In this document: in pieces, positions 23,379-33,784 of the stretch
Position numbering within the stretch: the stretch's first letter is position 1
Layout of the letters: the number at the start of each line of letters is the position of its first letter
Assembly (NCBI RefSeq): GCF_001189965.1
Contig: NZ_LFLU01000014.1
Coordinates: 62,001 to 126,000, forward strand
Direction of reading: 5' to 3'
DNA length: 64,000 nucleotides
From: Herbaspirillum rhizosphaerae
GTDB lineage: Bacteria > Pseudomonadota > Gammaproteobacteria > Burkholderiales > Burkholderiaceae_D
Translations under genes and position numbers: made by a program
Notes under the pieces: generated by a model
Databases searched by the model: none
Told to the model about the DNA's origin: nothing
Seen by the model: only the letters and a program-made list of their open reading frames with translations

Positions 23379-24353
23379 TCAGTGCCCGGCGACGAAGACC
23401 GGCGCCGCTTTGGGGCCGCCGCCCGGGCTGCCCAGCGCCAGGAATTTGCGCGGATCCTGCGCCACGCCGCGGATGCGCACCTCGAAATGCAGGTGCGGGC
23501 CGGTCGAGCGTCCGGTGGTGCCGATGTCGGCCACGTGCTGGCCGCGCTTGACGATGTCGCCGACTTTCACGTACAGCTGCGAGGCATGCGCATAGCGTGT
23601 GATGAGGTCATTGCCGTGATCGATTTCCAGCATGTTGCCGAACTGATAATGGTATTCGGCGGCGATCACCACGCCGGCCGCCGCTGCGACGATGGGCGTG
23701 CCGGTGGAGGCGGGAAAATCCAAGCCTTCATGAAAAGCGTTGTGCCCGGTGAAAGGATCCAGACGCCAGCCGAAGCTCGATGAGTTGTAGGCCACATTGA
23801 CCGGCGGATTGGTCGGCAGCAGGCGCGACTTGATCTTGTCGGCCATGAGCGTGGATTCCACCGCATTCATGTAGTCGGAACGATGCCCGACATCGACCGC
23901 CAGCGCATCCAGCATCTTTTGCAGCTCGCTCATGCCCAGCTCTTGTCCTGCGCCGCCGATGGACGAGACTTCCATGCCGCCGCGACCCGGTTTTTCCTTG
24001 AAGTTGAATTCTTCCGGACGCACGCCGGCCAGGCCCTGCACGCGCTCGCCAAGCGCATCGAGACGCATCAGCTGCGCCTGCATCTCGCCCAGCTTGACCG
24101 CCATGACGGCGAGGTTTTCCTTGAGGTATTTGTCCTTGCGATCATCTTCCTGCTGCGTCATCGACACCAGCAGCTTGTGCAGCATCGGCGAGCTTTCGCC
24201 GTCGGCCGCGTTGCGCAGAACGAGATAAGACAGCGCCGCCGCGGCAAGCGCAATACTGATCACCAGAAAAAGCAGCACCGCCACAACGTGTTTGGAAGTC
24301 AGCGTGACTGACCGTGCGCGCGTAAAGCGCGGGTGCAGCAGGATAATTTGCAT
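23379..24353 (-). CDS. Membrane-anchored M23 family metallopeptidase
   Basis: Probable peptidoglycan endopeptidase or divisome activator. Of 324 residues, one membrane segment lies at about 22-47, a coiled-coil-like stretch follows (about 55-115), and the M23 (LytM) domain occupies about 205-310. The zinc and catalytic residues are present: HEGLDF, YAHAS and HLHFEV, so it should be active, unlike the degenerate EnvC/NlpD type. A strong AAGGAG lies upstream of the ATG. Its place between dciA and secA is conserved in this lineage. Confidence 0.88.
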   Translation of the reverse strand: MQIILLHPRFTRARSVTLTSKHVVAVLLFLVISIALAAAALSYLVLRNAADGESSPMLHKLLVSMTQQEDDRKDKYLKENLAVMAVKLGEMQAQLMRLDALGERVQGLAGVRPEEFNFKEKPGRGGMEVSSIGGAGQELGMSELQKMLDALAVDVGHRSDYMNAVESTLMADKIKSRLLPTNPPVNVAYNSSSFGWRLDPFTGHNAFHEGLDFPASTGTPIVAAAAGVVIAAEYHYQFGNMLEIDHGNDLITRYAHASQLYVKVGDIVKRGQHVADIGTTGRSTGPHLHFEVRIRGVAQDPRKFLALGSPGGGPKAAPVFVAGH

Positions 24354-24406
24354 CTTTACTCCTTTGACTCTCCTCGGCTAAGGAGGAGATGTGATAAGGT
24401 TTAAAG

Positions 24407-24916
24407 ATGAAGTATCCCTCCACATTTACCCCTTATCGCCGTGGTCCTTCGGCTGCGCAGCTCAAGCGCAAGCCCCGGGACGCGACAGATTTTCTGCAGT
24501 CGGATAATGCGATGGCAAGCTTGTTGCCCGCTATTACCCGTATGTCGGCGCTGCAAAAAAGCTGCGCCGCGATTCTGCCGGCTATTTTCAAATCGTGCGA
24601 CGTCATGAACTTCGAAGGCGGTCAGCTGGTGCTGAGCATGCCCAATGCGGCGCTGGCCGCGAAGCTCAAGCAACAATTGCCGAAGTTGCAAGAACGTCTG
24701 CTAAAAGATGGATGGCAGGTTAATGCAATCCGGATCAAAGTACAAGTTGGCAAAAGCTATGTCGTTCCGCCGGTCGAACGCCGGGTGCTCATTTTGCCCA
24801 GCCTGGCTGTGTCGTCGTTTGCAGAACTGAACGACGCACTGGAAGATTCAAAGCAGAATCAGGCGCTCAAGACTGCACTGGCGAACATGGTACGCCGCAA
24901 TACCGGCGTCAAATAG
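24407..24916 (+). CDS. dciA: DciA-type DUF721 protein (replicative helicase loader/operator)
   Basis: A 169-residue DUF721 protein. In bacteria without DnaC, the DUF721 protein DciA helps load the DnaB helicase; the assignment here rests on the family and its place between lpxC and secA. The conserved N-terminal KH-like domain is visible around 40-115 (LVLSMPNAALAAKLKQQLP). The C-terminus is helical and poorly conserved. It is divergent from the M23 gene with only 53 bp between starts. Confidence 0.75.
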   Translation: MKYPSTFTPYRRGPSAAQLKRKPRDATDFLQSDNAMASLLPAITRMSALQKSCAAILPAIFKSCDVMNFEGGQLVLSMPNAALAAKLKQQLPKLQERLLKDGWQVNAIRIKVQVGKSYVVPPVERRVLILPSLAVSSFAELNDALEDSKQNQALKTALANMVRRNTGVK

Positions 24917-25091
24917 AAAGAGTACAAAAAGAAACCCGGCCTTGTTCTTGCTCTGGCGAAAGGGGAGTTCGCCGGAGTCGCCCGCCGCAGCGAGTGCGGC
25001 AGAGACGAATGTATCGGGTAAATACCGGACTGATTCACGGGCTTGCGACTCCCGCTGCCAGACTCGCTACTGCAATGTTGAAATGCGGCGC

Positions 25092-26027
25092 TTAATTCAG
25101 CGCCCACTCCTGCTTGGCCTGCATCACGTAAGTCTGCGGGGCCGATTCCAGCGTGTCAAAAGTCACAATCTCGTAGGCGTCCGGCTGATCCAGCAAGGCG
25201 CGCAACAACTGGTTGTTCATGCCGTGGCCGGATTTGTGGGCATTGTAGCTGGCCAGCAGCGGATGGCCGATCAGGTACAGGTCGCCGATAGCGTCGAGGA
25301 TCTTGTGCCGCACGAATTCGTTGTCGTAGCGCAGGCCGTCCGCGTTGAGGATACGGTATTCGTCCATCACGATGGCGTTCTCGAACGAGCCGCCGCGCGC
25401 CAGACCCATGCCGCGCAAGGTTTCCACATCCTGCATGAAGCCGAAGGTGCGCGCACGCGCGATTTCCTTGACGTAGGACTCAATGGCGAAATCGACTTCC
25501 GCCGTCTGGCCGGTGCCGTCGACGGCCGGATGATTGAATTCGATGAAGAACTTCAGCTTGAAACCGTTGTACGGCTCCAGGCGCGCCCACTTCTCTTTGT
25601 CGCCCTGGCCTTCGCGCACTTCCACCGGCTTAGTGACGCGGATGAATTTCTTCGGCGAGTTTTGCTCTTGCAAACCCGCTTGCTGCAGCAGGAACACAAA
25701 CGACGATGCCGAACCGTCCATGATGGGAATTTCTTCGGCAGTCAGGTCGATGTACAGATTGTCGATGCCGAGGCCGGCGCAAGCCGACAGCAGATGTTCC
25801 ACGGTCGAGACGCGCGCACCGTCTTTCGACAGCACCGAGGCCATGCGGGTGTCCCCCACGCCGGTGGCCGACGCAGGAAATTCCACGACAGGATCGAGAT
25901 CGACGCGACGGAAGATGATGCCGGTATCGATGGCGGCCGGACGCAGGGTCAGCTCCACCTTGGTGCCGGAATGTAAACCGACGCCGACGGTCTGGACGAT
26001 ATTTTTAATGGTGCGCTGTTTTAACAT
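25092..26027 (-). CDS. lpxC: UDP-3-O-acyl-N-acetylglucosamine deacetylase
   Basis: Committed zinc-dependent step of lipid A synthesis. The 311 residues begin at ATG 26027 ([21 protein letters not shown]), the conserved N-terminus; an upstream in-frame ATG would add 45 unconserved residues. Zinc ligands are visible as His in VEHLLSA and His/Asp in [11 protein letters not shown], and the catalytic His in SGHGMNN. It follows the dcw cluster, as in E. coli, but with a peroxiredoxin gene inserted between ftsZ and lpxC. Confidence 0.97.
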   Translation of the reverse strand: MLKQRTIKNIVQTVGVGLHSGTKVELTLRPAAIDTGIIFRRVDLDPVVEFPASATGVGDTRMASVLSKDGARVSTVEHLLSACAGLGIDNLYIDLTAEEIPIMDGSASSFVFLLQQAGLQEQNSPKKFIRVTKPVEVREGQGDKEKWARLEPYNGFKLKFFIEFNHPAVDGTGQTAEVDFAIESYVKEIARARTFGFMQDVETLRGMGLARGGSFENAIVMDEYRILNADGLRYDNEFVRHKILDAIGDLYLIGHPLLASYNAHKSGHGMNNQLLRALLDQPDAYEIVTFDTLESAPQTYVMQAKQEWALN

Positions 26028-26210
26028 CCCGCCATTATAGCCAAGATGCCATCCGGCCTGCTGCCGGCGTGCGGACTGTTGCAAAAAGTTCCCGCACTGC
26101 AAAAGAAGGTAAAAAGCGCGGAAACAGCCCTTTCGGACCGTCTTCCGCGCTTCTTTCCGCACTCTTCCGGCATGGCTCGGTCGGAGACCGGGCCATCCGA
26201 ATCAGGCAGC

Positions 26211-26717
26211 TCAGCCGAGCTGACCCAGCAGCGTTTCTGCGTTGGACACTTCGAACTTGCCCGGCGCTTCCAGGTTCAGTTGCTTGATCACGCCGTCTTC
26301 GAGCAGCATCGAATAACGCTGCGAACGCACGCCCATGCCCTTTTCGGTCAGGTCGAATTCCAGGCCAACCGCCTTGGTGAAAGTGGCGCTGCCGTCAGCC
26401 AGCATGCGCACGACGCCGGTCGCCTTTTGATCGCGGCCCCATGCGCCCATCACGAAGGCGTCGTTGACCGAGATGCACCAGATTTCATCCACGCCCTTGG
26501 CCTTGAACTCAGCCGCGTGCTGGATGTAGCCCGGCACGTGCTTGGCGGAACAGGTCGGGGTGAAGGCGCCCGGCAATGCAAACAAGGCGATTTTCTTGCC
26601 CTTGACCAGATCGGATACCTTGAATGTGTTCGGGCCGAGCGAGCAACCTTCGGTTTCGGTCTCGATGAATTCAGCCAGTGCGCCTTCCGGCAGGCGATCG
26701 CCAACTTTAATGGTCAT
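26211..26717 (-). CDS. Peroxiredoxin of the Prx5 (hybrid peroxiredoxin) type
   Basis: Thiol peroxidase reducing hydrogen peroxide and alkyl hydroperoxides. The 168 residues carry the Prx5 signature PGAFTPTCS with the peroxidatic Cys56; additional cysteines are at 25 and 81. Start ATG 26717 is preceded by GAAGGAAA. It lies between ftsZ and lpxC, behind the dcw terminator, so it needs its own promoter in the 70 bases between. Confidence 0.92.
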   Translation of the reverse strand: MTIKVGDRLPEGALAEFIETETEGCSLGPNTFKVSDLVKGKKIALFALPGAFTPTCSAKHVPGYIQHAAEFKAKGVDEIWCISVNDAFVMGAWGRDQKATGVVRMLADGSATFTKAVGLEFDLTEKGMGVRSQRYSMLLEDGVIKQLNLEAPGKFEVSNAETLLGQLG

Positions 26718-26787
26718 GATGATTTCCTTCTTGTGAGTAATTCGATAATTCGGGAATGCGGTGTCTGCGCCATCCATACCGCCAGAC

Positions 26788-26816
26788 AAAAAAACGCCGC
26801 GCACAAAGGCGCGGCG
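26788..26816 (-). terminator. Intrinsic terminator at the end of the dcw cluster
   Basis: On the minus strand CGCCGCGC pairs with GCGCGGCG across 6 bases and is followed by seven T residues. It lies 86 bases after the ftsZ stop and separates the cluster from the peroxiredoxin gene. Confidence 0.9.
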
Positions 26817-26901
26817 CGCAGGCGATAGTATGCCTGTTTATGACACGGGTTGCTGCCGGTCGAACCAGACGAGCAACCCAGGCCGGGTGTTACTTAACTA
26901 C

Positions 26902-28098
26902 TTAGTCCGCTTGTTTGCGCAGGAAAGCCGGAATGTCATAAGTTTCCATGCCATTCTTTTCCAGCGCGCGCACGGTGTCGGAAGCCGACTCGCGACGCCA
27001 TACCGCCGGCGCCTTCATGCCGCCGAAAGCTGCGCCGGTTTGCGCGCCGCCGTTGGTGCCGTTGTTCATCGTGCCGGTGCCGGCCATCATCGGTTCGTTG
27101 TGCGTACCGGTGCGCAGCATCGGCGTCTGCACCAGCTGCACCGACTTGCGGCTGCGGCCCAGACCGGTTGCCACGACAGTCACGCGGATGTCGTCGCCCA
27201 TGCCGTCGTCGTACGCGATACCTTGCGCGATCGATGCATCGGGAGCGGCGAAAGCGCGCACGGTTGCCATGACTTCCTTGATTTCCTTACCCTTCAGGTT
27301 GCGGCTGGCGGTCACGTTGACCAGCACGCCGCGCGCGCCGGACAGGTCGATACCGTCGAGCAGCGGCGATGCCACTGCCTGCTCTGCCGCAACACGGGCG
27401 CGATCCACGCCGGAAGCGGTCGCCGTACCCATCATGGCCTTGCCTTGCTCGCCCATGATGGTCTTGACGTCGTTGAAGTCGACGTTGATATGGCCCGGCA
27501 CGTTGATGATTTCAGCGATACCGGCGACGGCGTTGTTGAGCACGTCGTCAGCATGACCCAGCCATTCGATCATGCTGTCGTCTTCGTAGATCTCTTCCAG
27601 CTTTTCGTTCAGGATGATGATCAGCGAATCGACATGCTGCGCCAGTTCTTCCAGACCCTGGTCGGCGATGTCCATGCACTTCTGGCCTTCGTACGAGAAC
27701 GGCTTGGAGACCACGGCAACGGTCAGCGCGCCCAGCGACTTGGCGACTTCCGCCACCACCGGCGCAGCGCCGGTGCCGGTGCCGCCGCCCATGCCTGCGG
27801 CGATGAACACCATGTGCGCGCCGCGCAGCGCATCTTCGATGCGCGAGCGGGTTTCTTCGGCCAGACGGCGGCCGACCTGCGGCTGCATGCCTGCGCCCAG
27901 ACCGGTTTCGCCGATCTGGATGACGTTGTCGGCCTTCGACATCTTCAATGCTTGCGCATCGGTATTGGCTGCAATGAATTCAACGCCGGACACGCCCTTG
28001 TTGATCATGTGCTGCACCGCGTTGCCGCCTGCACCGCCCACGCCCACGACCTTGATGATCGTGCCGAGAGTGGCGTTGTCGAGCATATCTATTTCCAT
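26902..28098 (-). CDS. ftsZ: Cell division GTPase FtsZ
   Basis: Tubulin-like protein forming the Z ring. The 398 residues include the GTP-binding signature GGGTGTG, the early VGVGGAGGNAV loop and the C-terminal binding peptide DIPAFLRKQAD that contacts FtsA and ZapD. A flexible Gly/Asn/Thr-rich linker precedes this tail. Start ATG 28098 has a strong AAGGAGT upstream. It is separated from ftsA by 131 bases, enough for an internal promoter. Confidence 0.98.
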   Translation of the reverse strand: MEIDMLDNATLGTIIKVVGVGGAGGNAVQHMINKGVSGVEFIAANTDAQALKMSKADNVIQIGETGLGAGMQPQVGRRLAEETRSRIEDALRGAHMVFIAAGMGGGTGTGAAPVVAEVAKSLGALTVAVVSKPFSYEGQKCMDIADQGLEELAQHVDSLIIILNEKLEEIYEDDSMIEWLGHADDVLNNAVAGIAEIINVPGHINVDFNDVKTIMGEQGKAMMGTATASGVDRARVAAEQAVASPLLDGIDLSGARGVLVNVTASRNLKGKEIKEVMATVRAFAAPDASIAQGIAYDDGMGDDIRVTVVATGLGRSRKSVQLVQTPMLRTGTHNEPMMAGTGTMNNGTNGGAQTGAAFGGMKAPAVWRRESASDTVRALEKNGMETYDIPAFLRKQAD

Positions 28099-28229
28099 GA
28101 TGACTCCTTAAATATATGTATGTGCAGCTTGCAGTTGATAGGCATCACGCGGTGTGACGACTAGCAACTGAGAACTGCGTGTTGCTGATCCGAAGAACTG
28201 AATGACTAAAAAATAAATAACGCGACTGC

Positions 28230-29462
28230 TTAAAAATTGCCTAAAAACCATTCCTTCATGCGCTGCCAGATTGCCTTTACCGAACCTTCCTGTCGGGTGA
28301 CGATGTACCCGCGCAGATATTGCTTTTTCGCTTCCAACAACAACCCCAAAACCGTCGAATAGCGTGGGCTGCGCACCACATCAGCCAGTTGGCCGCTATA
28401 TTCCGGCGTCCCCAGTCGGGCCGGCTTGAGGAAGATGTCCTCTGCCAGCTCAATCATCCCCGGCATCATCGCGGAGCCGCCGGTGAGGACGATGCCCGAC
28501 GACAGCACCTCTTCGTAACCCGACTCGCGCACCACCTGATGCACCAATGCAAACAATTCTTCGACGCGCGGTTCGATCACGGCCGCCAGCGCCTGGCGCG
28601 ACAGGGTGCGCGGATTGCGGTCGCCCAGCCCCGGCACTTCCAGCGTCTCGGTCGGATCCGCCAGGATCTGCTTGGCCACGCCGTAGCGCAGCTTGATTTC
28701 TTCCGCCTCCAGCGTCGGCGTGCGCAAGGCCATCGCGATGTCGTTGGTGATCTGGTCGCCGGCGATCGGGATCACGGCGGTATGGCGAATCGCGCCTTCG
28801 GTAAACACCGCCACATCGGTCGTGCCGCCGCCGATATCGACCAGCACCACGCCCAGTTCGCGCTCGTCCGGCGTCAGCACGGAATCGGCCGAAGCCATCG
28901 GCTGCAGGATCAGATCCGACACTTCCAGGCCGCAGCGGCGCACGCATTTCACAATGTTCTGCACTGCAGAGACGGCGCCGGTCACGATGTGTACTTTTAC
29001 CTCGAGTCGGATGCCGCTCATGCCGATTGGTTCACGCACATCTTCCTGATTGTCGACGATGAATTCCTGCGGCACGGTATGCAGCAATTGCTGGTCGGTC
29101 GGGATGTTGACGGCCTTGGCGGTTTCGATAACGCGCGACACGTCGGCGGCGCTGACTTCCTTGTCCTTGATCGCCACCATGCCGCTCGAATTGAAGCTGC
29201 GGATATGGCTGCCCGCGATGCCGGTGTAGACATTGCGAATCTTGCAATCGGCCATCAGCTCGGCCTCTTCCAGCGCCCGCTGGATCGATTCGACCGTGGC
29301 TTCGATGTTGACCACCACGCCCTTCTTCAATCCCTTGGATTCGGACTGGCCCAGGCCGATCACTTCGTGGCGTCCGTCCTGCAATACTTCCGCCACCACG
29401 GCCACCACCTTGGAGGTGCCGATGTCGAGACCGACGATCAGGTTTTTTGCGTCTTTTGTCAT
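28230..29462 (-). CDS. ftsA: Cell division protein FtsA
   Basis: Actin-like protein that tethers FtsZ to the membrane. The 410 residues have the actin-type phosphate motifs (GLDIGTSKV near the start, VDIGGGTTDV near 205) and the 1C domain. The C-terminal end (IWQRMKEWFLGNF) forms the membrane-binding amphipathic helix. Confidence 0.97.
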   Translation of the reverse strand: MTKDAKNLIVGLDIGTSKVVAVVAEVLQDGRHEVIGLGQSESKGLKKGVVVNIEATVESIQRALEEAELMADCKIRNVYTGIAGSHIRSFNSSGMVAIKDKEVSAADVSRVIETAKAVNIPTDQQLLHTVPQEFIVDNQEDVREPIGMSGIRLEVKVHIVTGAVSAVQNIVKCVRRCGLEVSDLILQPMASADSVLTPDERELGVVLVDIGGGTTDVAVFTEGAIRHTAVIPIAGDQITNDIAMALRTPTLEAEEIKLRYGVAKQILADPTETLEVPGLGDRNPRTLSRQALAAVIEPRVEELFALVHQVVRESGYEEVLSSGIVLTGGSAMMPGMIELAEDIFLKPARLGTPEYSGQLADVVRSPRYSTVLGLLLEAKKQYLRGYIVTRQEGSVKAIWQRMKEWFLGNF

Positions 29463-29472
29463 ATCGTTCCGC

Positions 29473-30246
29473 TTATTTTTTCTTTCCGTTCAATGCAGCC
29501 AGTACCAATCCATCCGCCTTCAACGCCAGGCCGTTCGGATAGCGCATGTCGACATTTTCAATTTTCTTCCCCTGCAGGCGGTCCATCAGCTGCGGATAGA
29601 CGGATACCAGCCTGGCAATTCTTTCCTTCAGCGTGGCATCGCTTTCGGCACGCCCCAGTTCGACCGTGATGCCGTTGTCGAGCTTGACGGTCCAGGCATA
29701 ACGGTTCGACAAGGCCACGGCTTCCGGCGTCACCTTGATCGGCGCCAGCCAGTCGCGGAACTGATCGAAACGCGCCACCACTTCCTTCTCGCTGCCGTCC
29801 GGCCCGTCGAACTCCAGCAAGTCGCCGTCGTCTTCCGCCTCCGCCAGATTGGCCGTAAACACATCGCCCTTGACCGACAGCAGACGCCCGTCATCACCCC
29901 AGGTGCCGAGCGCGCGATGTTCTTCTATCGTCACGATCAGCTTGTTCGGCCATTCGCGACGCACCATGGCTTTACGCACCCATGGCACCGATTCGAACGC
30001 ACCGCGCACCGCGTCCAGATCGGCAGTAAAAAAATTGCCCTTGATGCGCGGCACCGCGCTGGCGCGTATCGTCAGCGGATTCACGCGGCGCAACTGCTCC
30101 TGCGCCACGCCTTCGACGCGTATCGTCTTGAGCGTAAACATCGGCCGCTGCGCCAGCCACCACAGGCCGGACGCCAGCAATGCCAGCAGCACCAGCGCCA
30201 GCAGGGCGTTGGTGATTGCGTTGAGCATTTTGACGTCTTGCCACAT
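29473..30246 (-). CDS. ftsQ: Cell division protein FtsQ
   Basis: Bitopic divisome scaffold linking cytoplasmic and periplasmic division proteins. The 257 residues have one membrane segment at about 14-33, the POTRA domain (about 38-108; TIRVEGVAQEQLRRVN) and the beta domain. Start ATG 30246; a methionine seven codons later is a possible alternative. It is 9 bases downstream of ddlB. Confidence 0.94.
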   Translation of the reverse strand: MWQDVKMLNAITNALLALVLLALLASGLWWLAQRPMFTLKTIRVEGVAQEQLRRVNPLTIRASAVPRIKGNFFTADLDAVRGAFESVPWVRKAMVRREWPNKLIVTIEEHRALGTWGDDGRLLSVKGDVFTANLAEAEDDGDLLEFDGPDGSEKEVVARFDQFRDWLAPIKVTPEAVALSNRYAWTVKLDNGITVELGRAESDATLKERIARLVSVYPQLMDRLQGKKIENVDMRYPNGLALKADGLVLAALNGKKK

Positions 30247-30255
30247 GGTTGCGCC

Positions 30256-31281
30256 TTAGCCTTTATCCGTCGTGTTGCCGGCATCCGCCGACGCATGCGG
30301 CTTCCACGCATCGGACGGTTGCAGGTCCAGCGCTGCGGACTGCAAAATCTCGCAGCACAAATCTTCATAGCTCATGCCGGCCTGCTTGGCCGACATCGGC
30401 ACCAGCGAATGGCCGGTCATGCCCGGCGAGGTATTGATCTCCAGCAGGAACGGCTCATTGTCCGAGGCCCGCAGCATGAAGTCGACGCGCGACCAGCCGC
30501 GGCAACCTAGCGCGTTATAAGCCTTTACCGCCAGATCCTGCACGCGCTGCGTCAGCGCTTCGTCGATCGGCGCCGGGCACAGGTACTTGGTGTCGTCGGT
30601 GAAATACTTGTGCTGATAGTCGTAATTGCCTTCCGGCGCGCGGATCTCGATCACCGGATAGGCTTTTGCATCACGTCCCTTGCCCAGCACCGGCACCGTC
30701 AGCTCGCGGCCGGTGACGAATTCTTCCGCCAGCACGGCGGCGTCATATTTGGCGCACAGATTGAACGCTTCCTGCATGTCGGAATATCCCGACACCTTGG
30801 CGATGCCGATGGTCGAGCCTTCGTGCGGCGCCTTCAGCATCAACGGCAAACCGAGCACGTCCGGCACCTGGCGCAACTCTTCGCGCGGCGTCGCGGCGCT
30901 GTCGAGCACGATGAAGCGCGGCGTCGGCAAGTCGTGGCCGATCCAGATGCGCTTGGTCATGACCTTGTCCATCGCAATCGAGGACGCCATCACGCCTGGG
31001 CCTGTGTACGGAATGCCGAGTTGTTCCAGCGCGCCTTGCAGCGTGCCGTCTTCGCCGTAGCGGCCGTGCAGCGCGATGAAAACGCGATCGAATTTCTCTG
31101 CCGCCAGTTCGGCCAGGCTGCGCTCAGCCGGATCGAAGGGATGCGCGTCGACGCCCTTGCTGCGCAGCGCCTTCAACACGCCGGCGCCGGACATCAGCGA
31201 CACTTCGCGCTCGGCGGAACGGCCGCCGAACAGCACGCCGACTTTGCCGAATTGTTTGGCCATGTTCGAGTCCGTCATCAT
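30256..31281 (-). CDS. ddlB: D-alanine--D-alanine ligase
   Basis: ATP-grasp enzyme joining two D-alanines for the peptidoglycan stem. The 341 residues contain [13 protein letters not shown], the [12 protein letters not shown] loop and the metal-binding EINTSPGMT motif. Its ATG overlaps the murC stop (ATGA). Length is slightly above E. coli DdlB (306) because of short terminal extensions. Confidence 0.95.
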   Translation of the reverse strand: MMTDSNMAKQFGKVGVLFGGRSAEREVSLMSGAGVLKALRSKGVDAHPFDPAERSLAELAAEKFDRVFIALHGRYGEDGTLQGALEQLGIPYTGPGVMASSIAMDKVMTKRIWIGHDLPTPRFIVLDSAATPREELRQVPDVLGLPLMLKAPHEGSTIGIAKVSGYSDMQEAFNLCAKYDAAVLAEEFVTGRELTVPVLGKGRDAKAYPVIEIRAPEGNYDYQHKYFTDDTKYLCPAPIDEALTQRVQDLAVKAYNALGCRGWSRVDFMLRASDNEPFLLEINTSPGMTGHSLVPMSAKQAGMSYEDLCCEILQSAALDLQPSDAWKPHASADAGNTTDKG

Positions 31282-32702
31282 GCCCCCTGCCCTTGCGCAT
31301 CCACGGATTGCGCCGTCAGTTTTGCCGGCACGCCGCTGATCGAACCTGCGCCCATGGTCATGACGACATCGCCGTCGCGCACCACGTTGAGGATGGTTGT
31401 CGGCATGTCGGCGATATCTTCGACGAACACCGGCTCGACCTTGCCTGCCACGCGCAGCGCATGCGCCAGCGCACGGCCGTCGGCGGCCACGATCGGTTGC
31501 TCGCCGGCGGAATACACCTCGGCCAGCACCAGCACGTCCGGTGTCGACAACACCTTGACGAAATCTTCAAACAAATCGCGCGTACGGGTGTAGCGATGCG
31601 GCTGGAACGCCAGCACCAGACGGCGTCCCGGATAGGCGCCGCGCGCAGCGGAAATGGTCGCAGCAGTCTCGACCGGATGGTGGCCGTAATCATCCACCAG
31701 CGTGAACGAGCCGGCCGGCTTACCCGCCGCATCGAACAACGGCACTTCGCCGTAGCGCGTAAAGCGGCGGCCGACACCGTTGAATTCGGTCAGCGCCTTT
31801 TGTGTATCGGCATCGGCCACGTCCAGCTCGCGCGCAATCGCGACGGCGGCGCAGGCGTTCTGCACGTTGTGCATGCCGGGCTGGTTCAGGCTGACCTGCA
31901 TCGGCGCATAGCCGTCCTGAATCACGGTGAACTCCATCTTGCCGTCGACGGCCTTGGCTTCGATGGCGCGGATGTCTGCATCTTCATGGAAACCGTAGGT
32001 CAGGATAGGTTTGGAAATCATCGGCATGATTTCGCGCACGTGCGGGTCATCCAGGCACAGCACGGCGACGCCGTAGAACGGCAAACGCTGGGTGAACTCG
32101 ACGAAGGCCTGCTTGAGCTTGGCGAAATCGTGGTTGTAGGTTTCCATGTGATCGGCATCGATGTTCGTGATGACTTCGATCACCGGCGTCAGATTCAGGA
32201 AGGAAGCATCCGACTCGTCGGCTTCGGCTACGATGAAATCTCCCGAACCGAGCTTGGCATTGGCGCCCGCGCTGGTCAGACGACCGCCGATCACGAAGGT
32301 CGGATCCAGTCCGCCTTGCGCCAGCACGCTCGCCACCAGGCTGGTGGTAGTGGTCTTGCCGTGCGTGCCGGCGATCGCGATGCCCTGCTTCAGGCGCATC
32401 AGCTCGCCCAGCATCACCGCACGCGGCACGATGGGAATGTGTTTCTTGCGCGCCGCCAGCACTTCCGGATTGTCGCCCTTGACCGCAGTCGAGGTGACGA
32501 TGGCGTCGGCGTTGTCGATGTTCTCCGCCGCATGGCCGTAGAGGATGCGCGCGCCCAGTTGCGCCAGGCGCTGCGTCGCCGCGTTGCTGCCCAGATCCGA
32601 GCCGGACACGCCGTAGCCCAGATTGAGCATGACTTCGGCAATGCCGCTCATTCCAGAGCCGCCAATGCCGACGAAGTGAATATTTTTAACCCGATGTTTC
32701 AT
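31278..32702 (-). CDS. murC: UDP-N-acetylmuramate--L-alanine ligase
   Basis: Adds L-alanine to UDP-MurNAc in the cytosol. The 474 residues show [15 protein letters not shown] at the N-terminus, the ATP loop GTHGKTTTT (around 112-120) and DYGHHP in the C-terminal part. Both ends overlap neighbours (murG stop, ddlB start) by four bases. Confidence 0.97.
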   Translation of the reverse strand: MKHRVKNIHFVGIGGSGMSGIAEVMLNLGYGVSGSDLGSNAATQRLAQLGARILYGHAAENIDNADAIVTSTAVKGDNPEVLAARKKHIPIVPRAVMLGELMRLKQGIAIAGTHGKTTTTSLVASVLAQGGLDPTFVIGGRLTSAGANAKLGSGDFIVAEADESDASFLNLTPVIEVITNIDADHMETYNHDFAKLKQAFVEFTQRLPFYGVAVLCLDDPHVREIMPMISKPILTYGFHEDADIRAIEAKAVDGKMEFTVIQDGYAPMQVSLNQPGMHNVQNACAAVAIARELDVADADTQKALTEFNGVGRRFTRYGEVPLFDAAGKPAGSFTLVDDYGHHPVETAATISAARGAYPGRRLVLAFQPHRYTRTRDLFEDFVKVLSTPDVLVLAEVYSAGEQPIVAADGRALAHALRVAGKVEPVFVEDIADMPTTILNVVRDGDVVMTMGAGSISGVPAKLTAQSVDAQGQGA

Positions 32703-33784
32703 TGCTTTACCAATCTTTCCAGCACCTGCGCAATCGCCTCATTGGCGTTGCGCCTGCCTTGTTCATACGCCGCCTGCGCCATCTTCAGGCAGGCAGGCCG
32801 ATCCAACGTTTGCAGCAATGCCGCCAGGCTGTCCGGGGTCAACCCGGTCTGCGGCAGATGCACTGCGGCCTTGCTTTGCGCCATCCATTTGGCGTTGTCG
32901 CGCTGATGCGAGGTGGTCGACGCCACCAGCGGCACCAGCACGCTGGCGACACCGGCCGCCGTCAATTCCGACACGGTGATCGCACCGGCGCGGCAGATCA
33001 CCAGATCCGCATCCGCATAGCGGCGCGGCATGTCCTCGATGAAATCCACTACTTCCGCCGCGACGCCCGACTGCGCATACGCCGCGCGCAAGGCATCGAT
33101 GTGTTGCTTGCCCGACTGATGCGTCACCAGCGGACGCTGGTCCGGCGGCAATTTCGCCAGCGCCGCCGGCACGCATTCATTCAATACCTTGGCGCCCAGA
33201 CTGCCGCCGACCACCAGAATCCGCAACGGACCGCCATGGCCGGCATAACGCGGCGCCGGTTCGCCCAGGGCGATGATTTCCTTGCGCACCGGATTGCCGG
33301 TCACTTCCGCCTTGCCGGCCGCCTTGCCGAAATCTGCCGGGAAGCCGAACAGCACCTTGTCAGCCAGTGGCGTCAAGGTCTTGTTCGACAGCAGCAACGC
33401 CGCATCCGCATTCACCAGCGCCAGCGGCACGCCGCGCAAACGCGCCATCGCGCCACCCGGCACCGTTACATAACCGCCCATGCCCAGCACCACATCCGGC
33501 TTACGCTTGCCGATGATGCGGAAGCACGAACCGAAGCTGGCGATCAAGCGCCACACGCCTTTGACGGTATGCGCCAGGCCTTTGCCGCGCAGACCGGCGA
33601 AGACGATGGAGTCCATCTCGACGCCATGCTTGGGCACCAGCTCGCGCTCCATGCCGTGTGTCGTGCCCAGCCAGGACACTTGCCAGCCGCGTGCGCGCAT
33701 GGTGTCGGCAATCGCCAGGCCCGGGAAGATATGCCCGCCGGTGCCCGCCGCCATGATTAGAAGACGCTTGCCTGTCGGAGTCAT
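32699..33784 (-). CDS. murG: Lipid II synthase MurG (GlcNAc transferase)
   Basis: Transfers GlcNAc to lipid I at the inner membrane face to make lipid II. The 361 residues start at ATG 33784 ([22 protein letters not shown]), which contains the glycine-rich GTGGH loop. Further on are [11 protein letters not shown] and the UDP-GlcNAc-binding [11 protein letters not shown]. In-frame sequence upstream is the overlap with ftsW and not part of the gene. Confidence 0.97.
   Translation of the reverse strand: MTPTGKRLLIMAAGTGGHIFPGLAIADTMRARGWQVSWLGTTHGMERELVPKHGVEMDSIVFAGLRGKGLAHTVKGVWRLIASFGSCFRIIGKRKPDVVLGMGGYVTVPGGAMARLRGVPLALVNADAALLLSNKTLTPLADKVLFGFPADFGKAAGKAEVTGNPVRKEIIALGEPAPRYAGHGGPLRILVVGGSLGAKVLNECVPAALAKLPPDQRPLVTHQSGKQHIDALRAAYAQSGVAAEVVDFIEDMPRRYADADLVICRAGAITVSELTAAGVASVLVPLVASTTSHQRDNAKWMAQSKAAVHLPQTGLTPDSLAALLQTLDRPACLKMAQAAYEQGRRNANEAIAQVLERLVKQ

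Noticed and set aside
24950..25050. Hairpin-forming sequence (GGAGTCGC ... GCGACTCC) between dciA and lpxC as a terminator
   Set aside because: The arms are about 70 bases apart and no T-run follows in either direction, so a terminator call is not supported.
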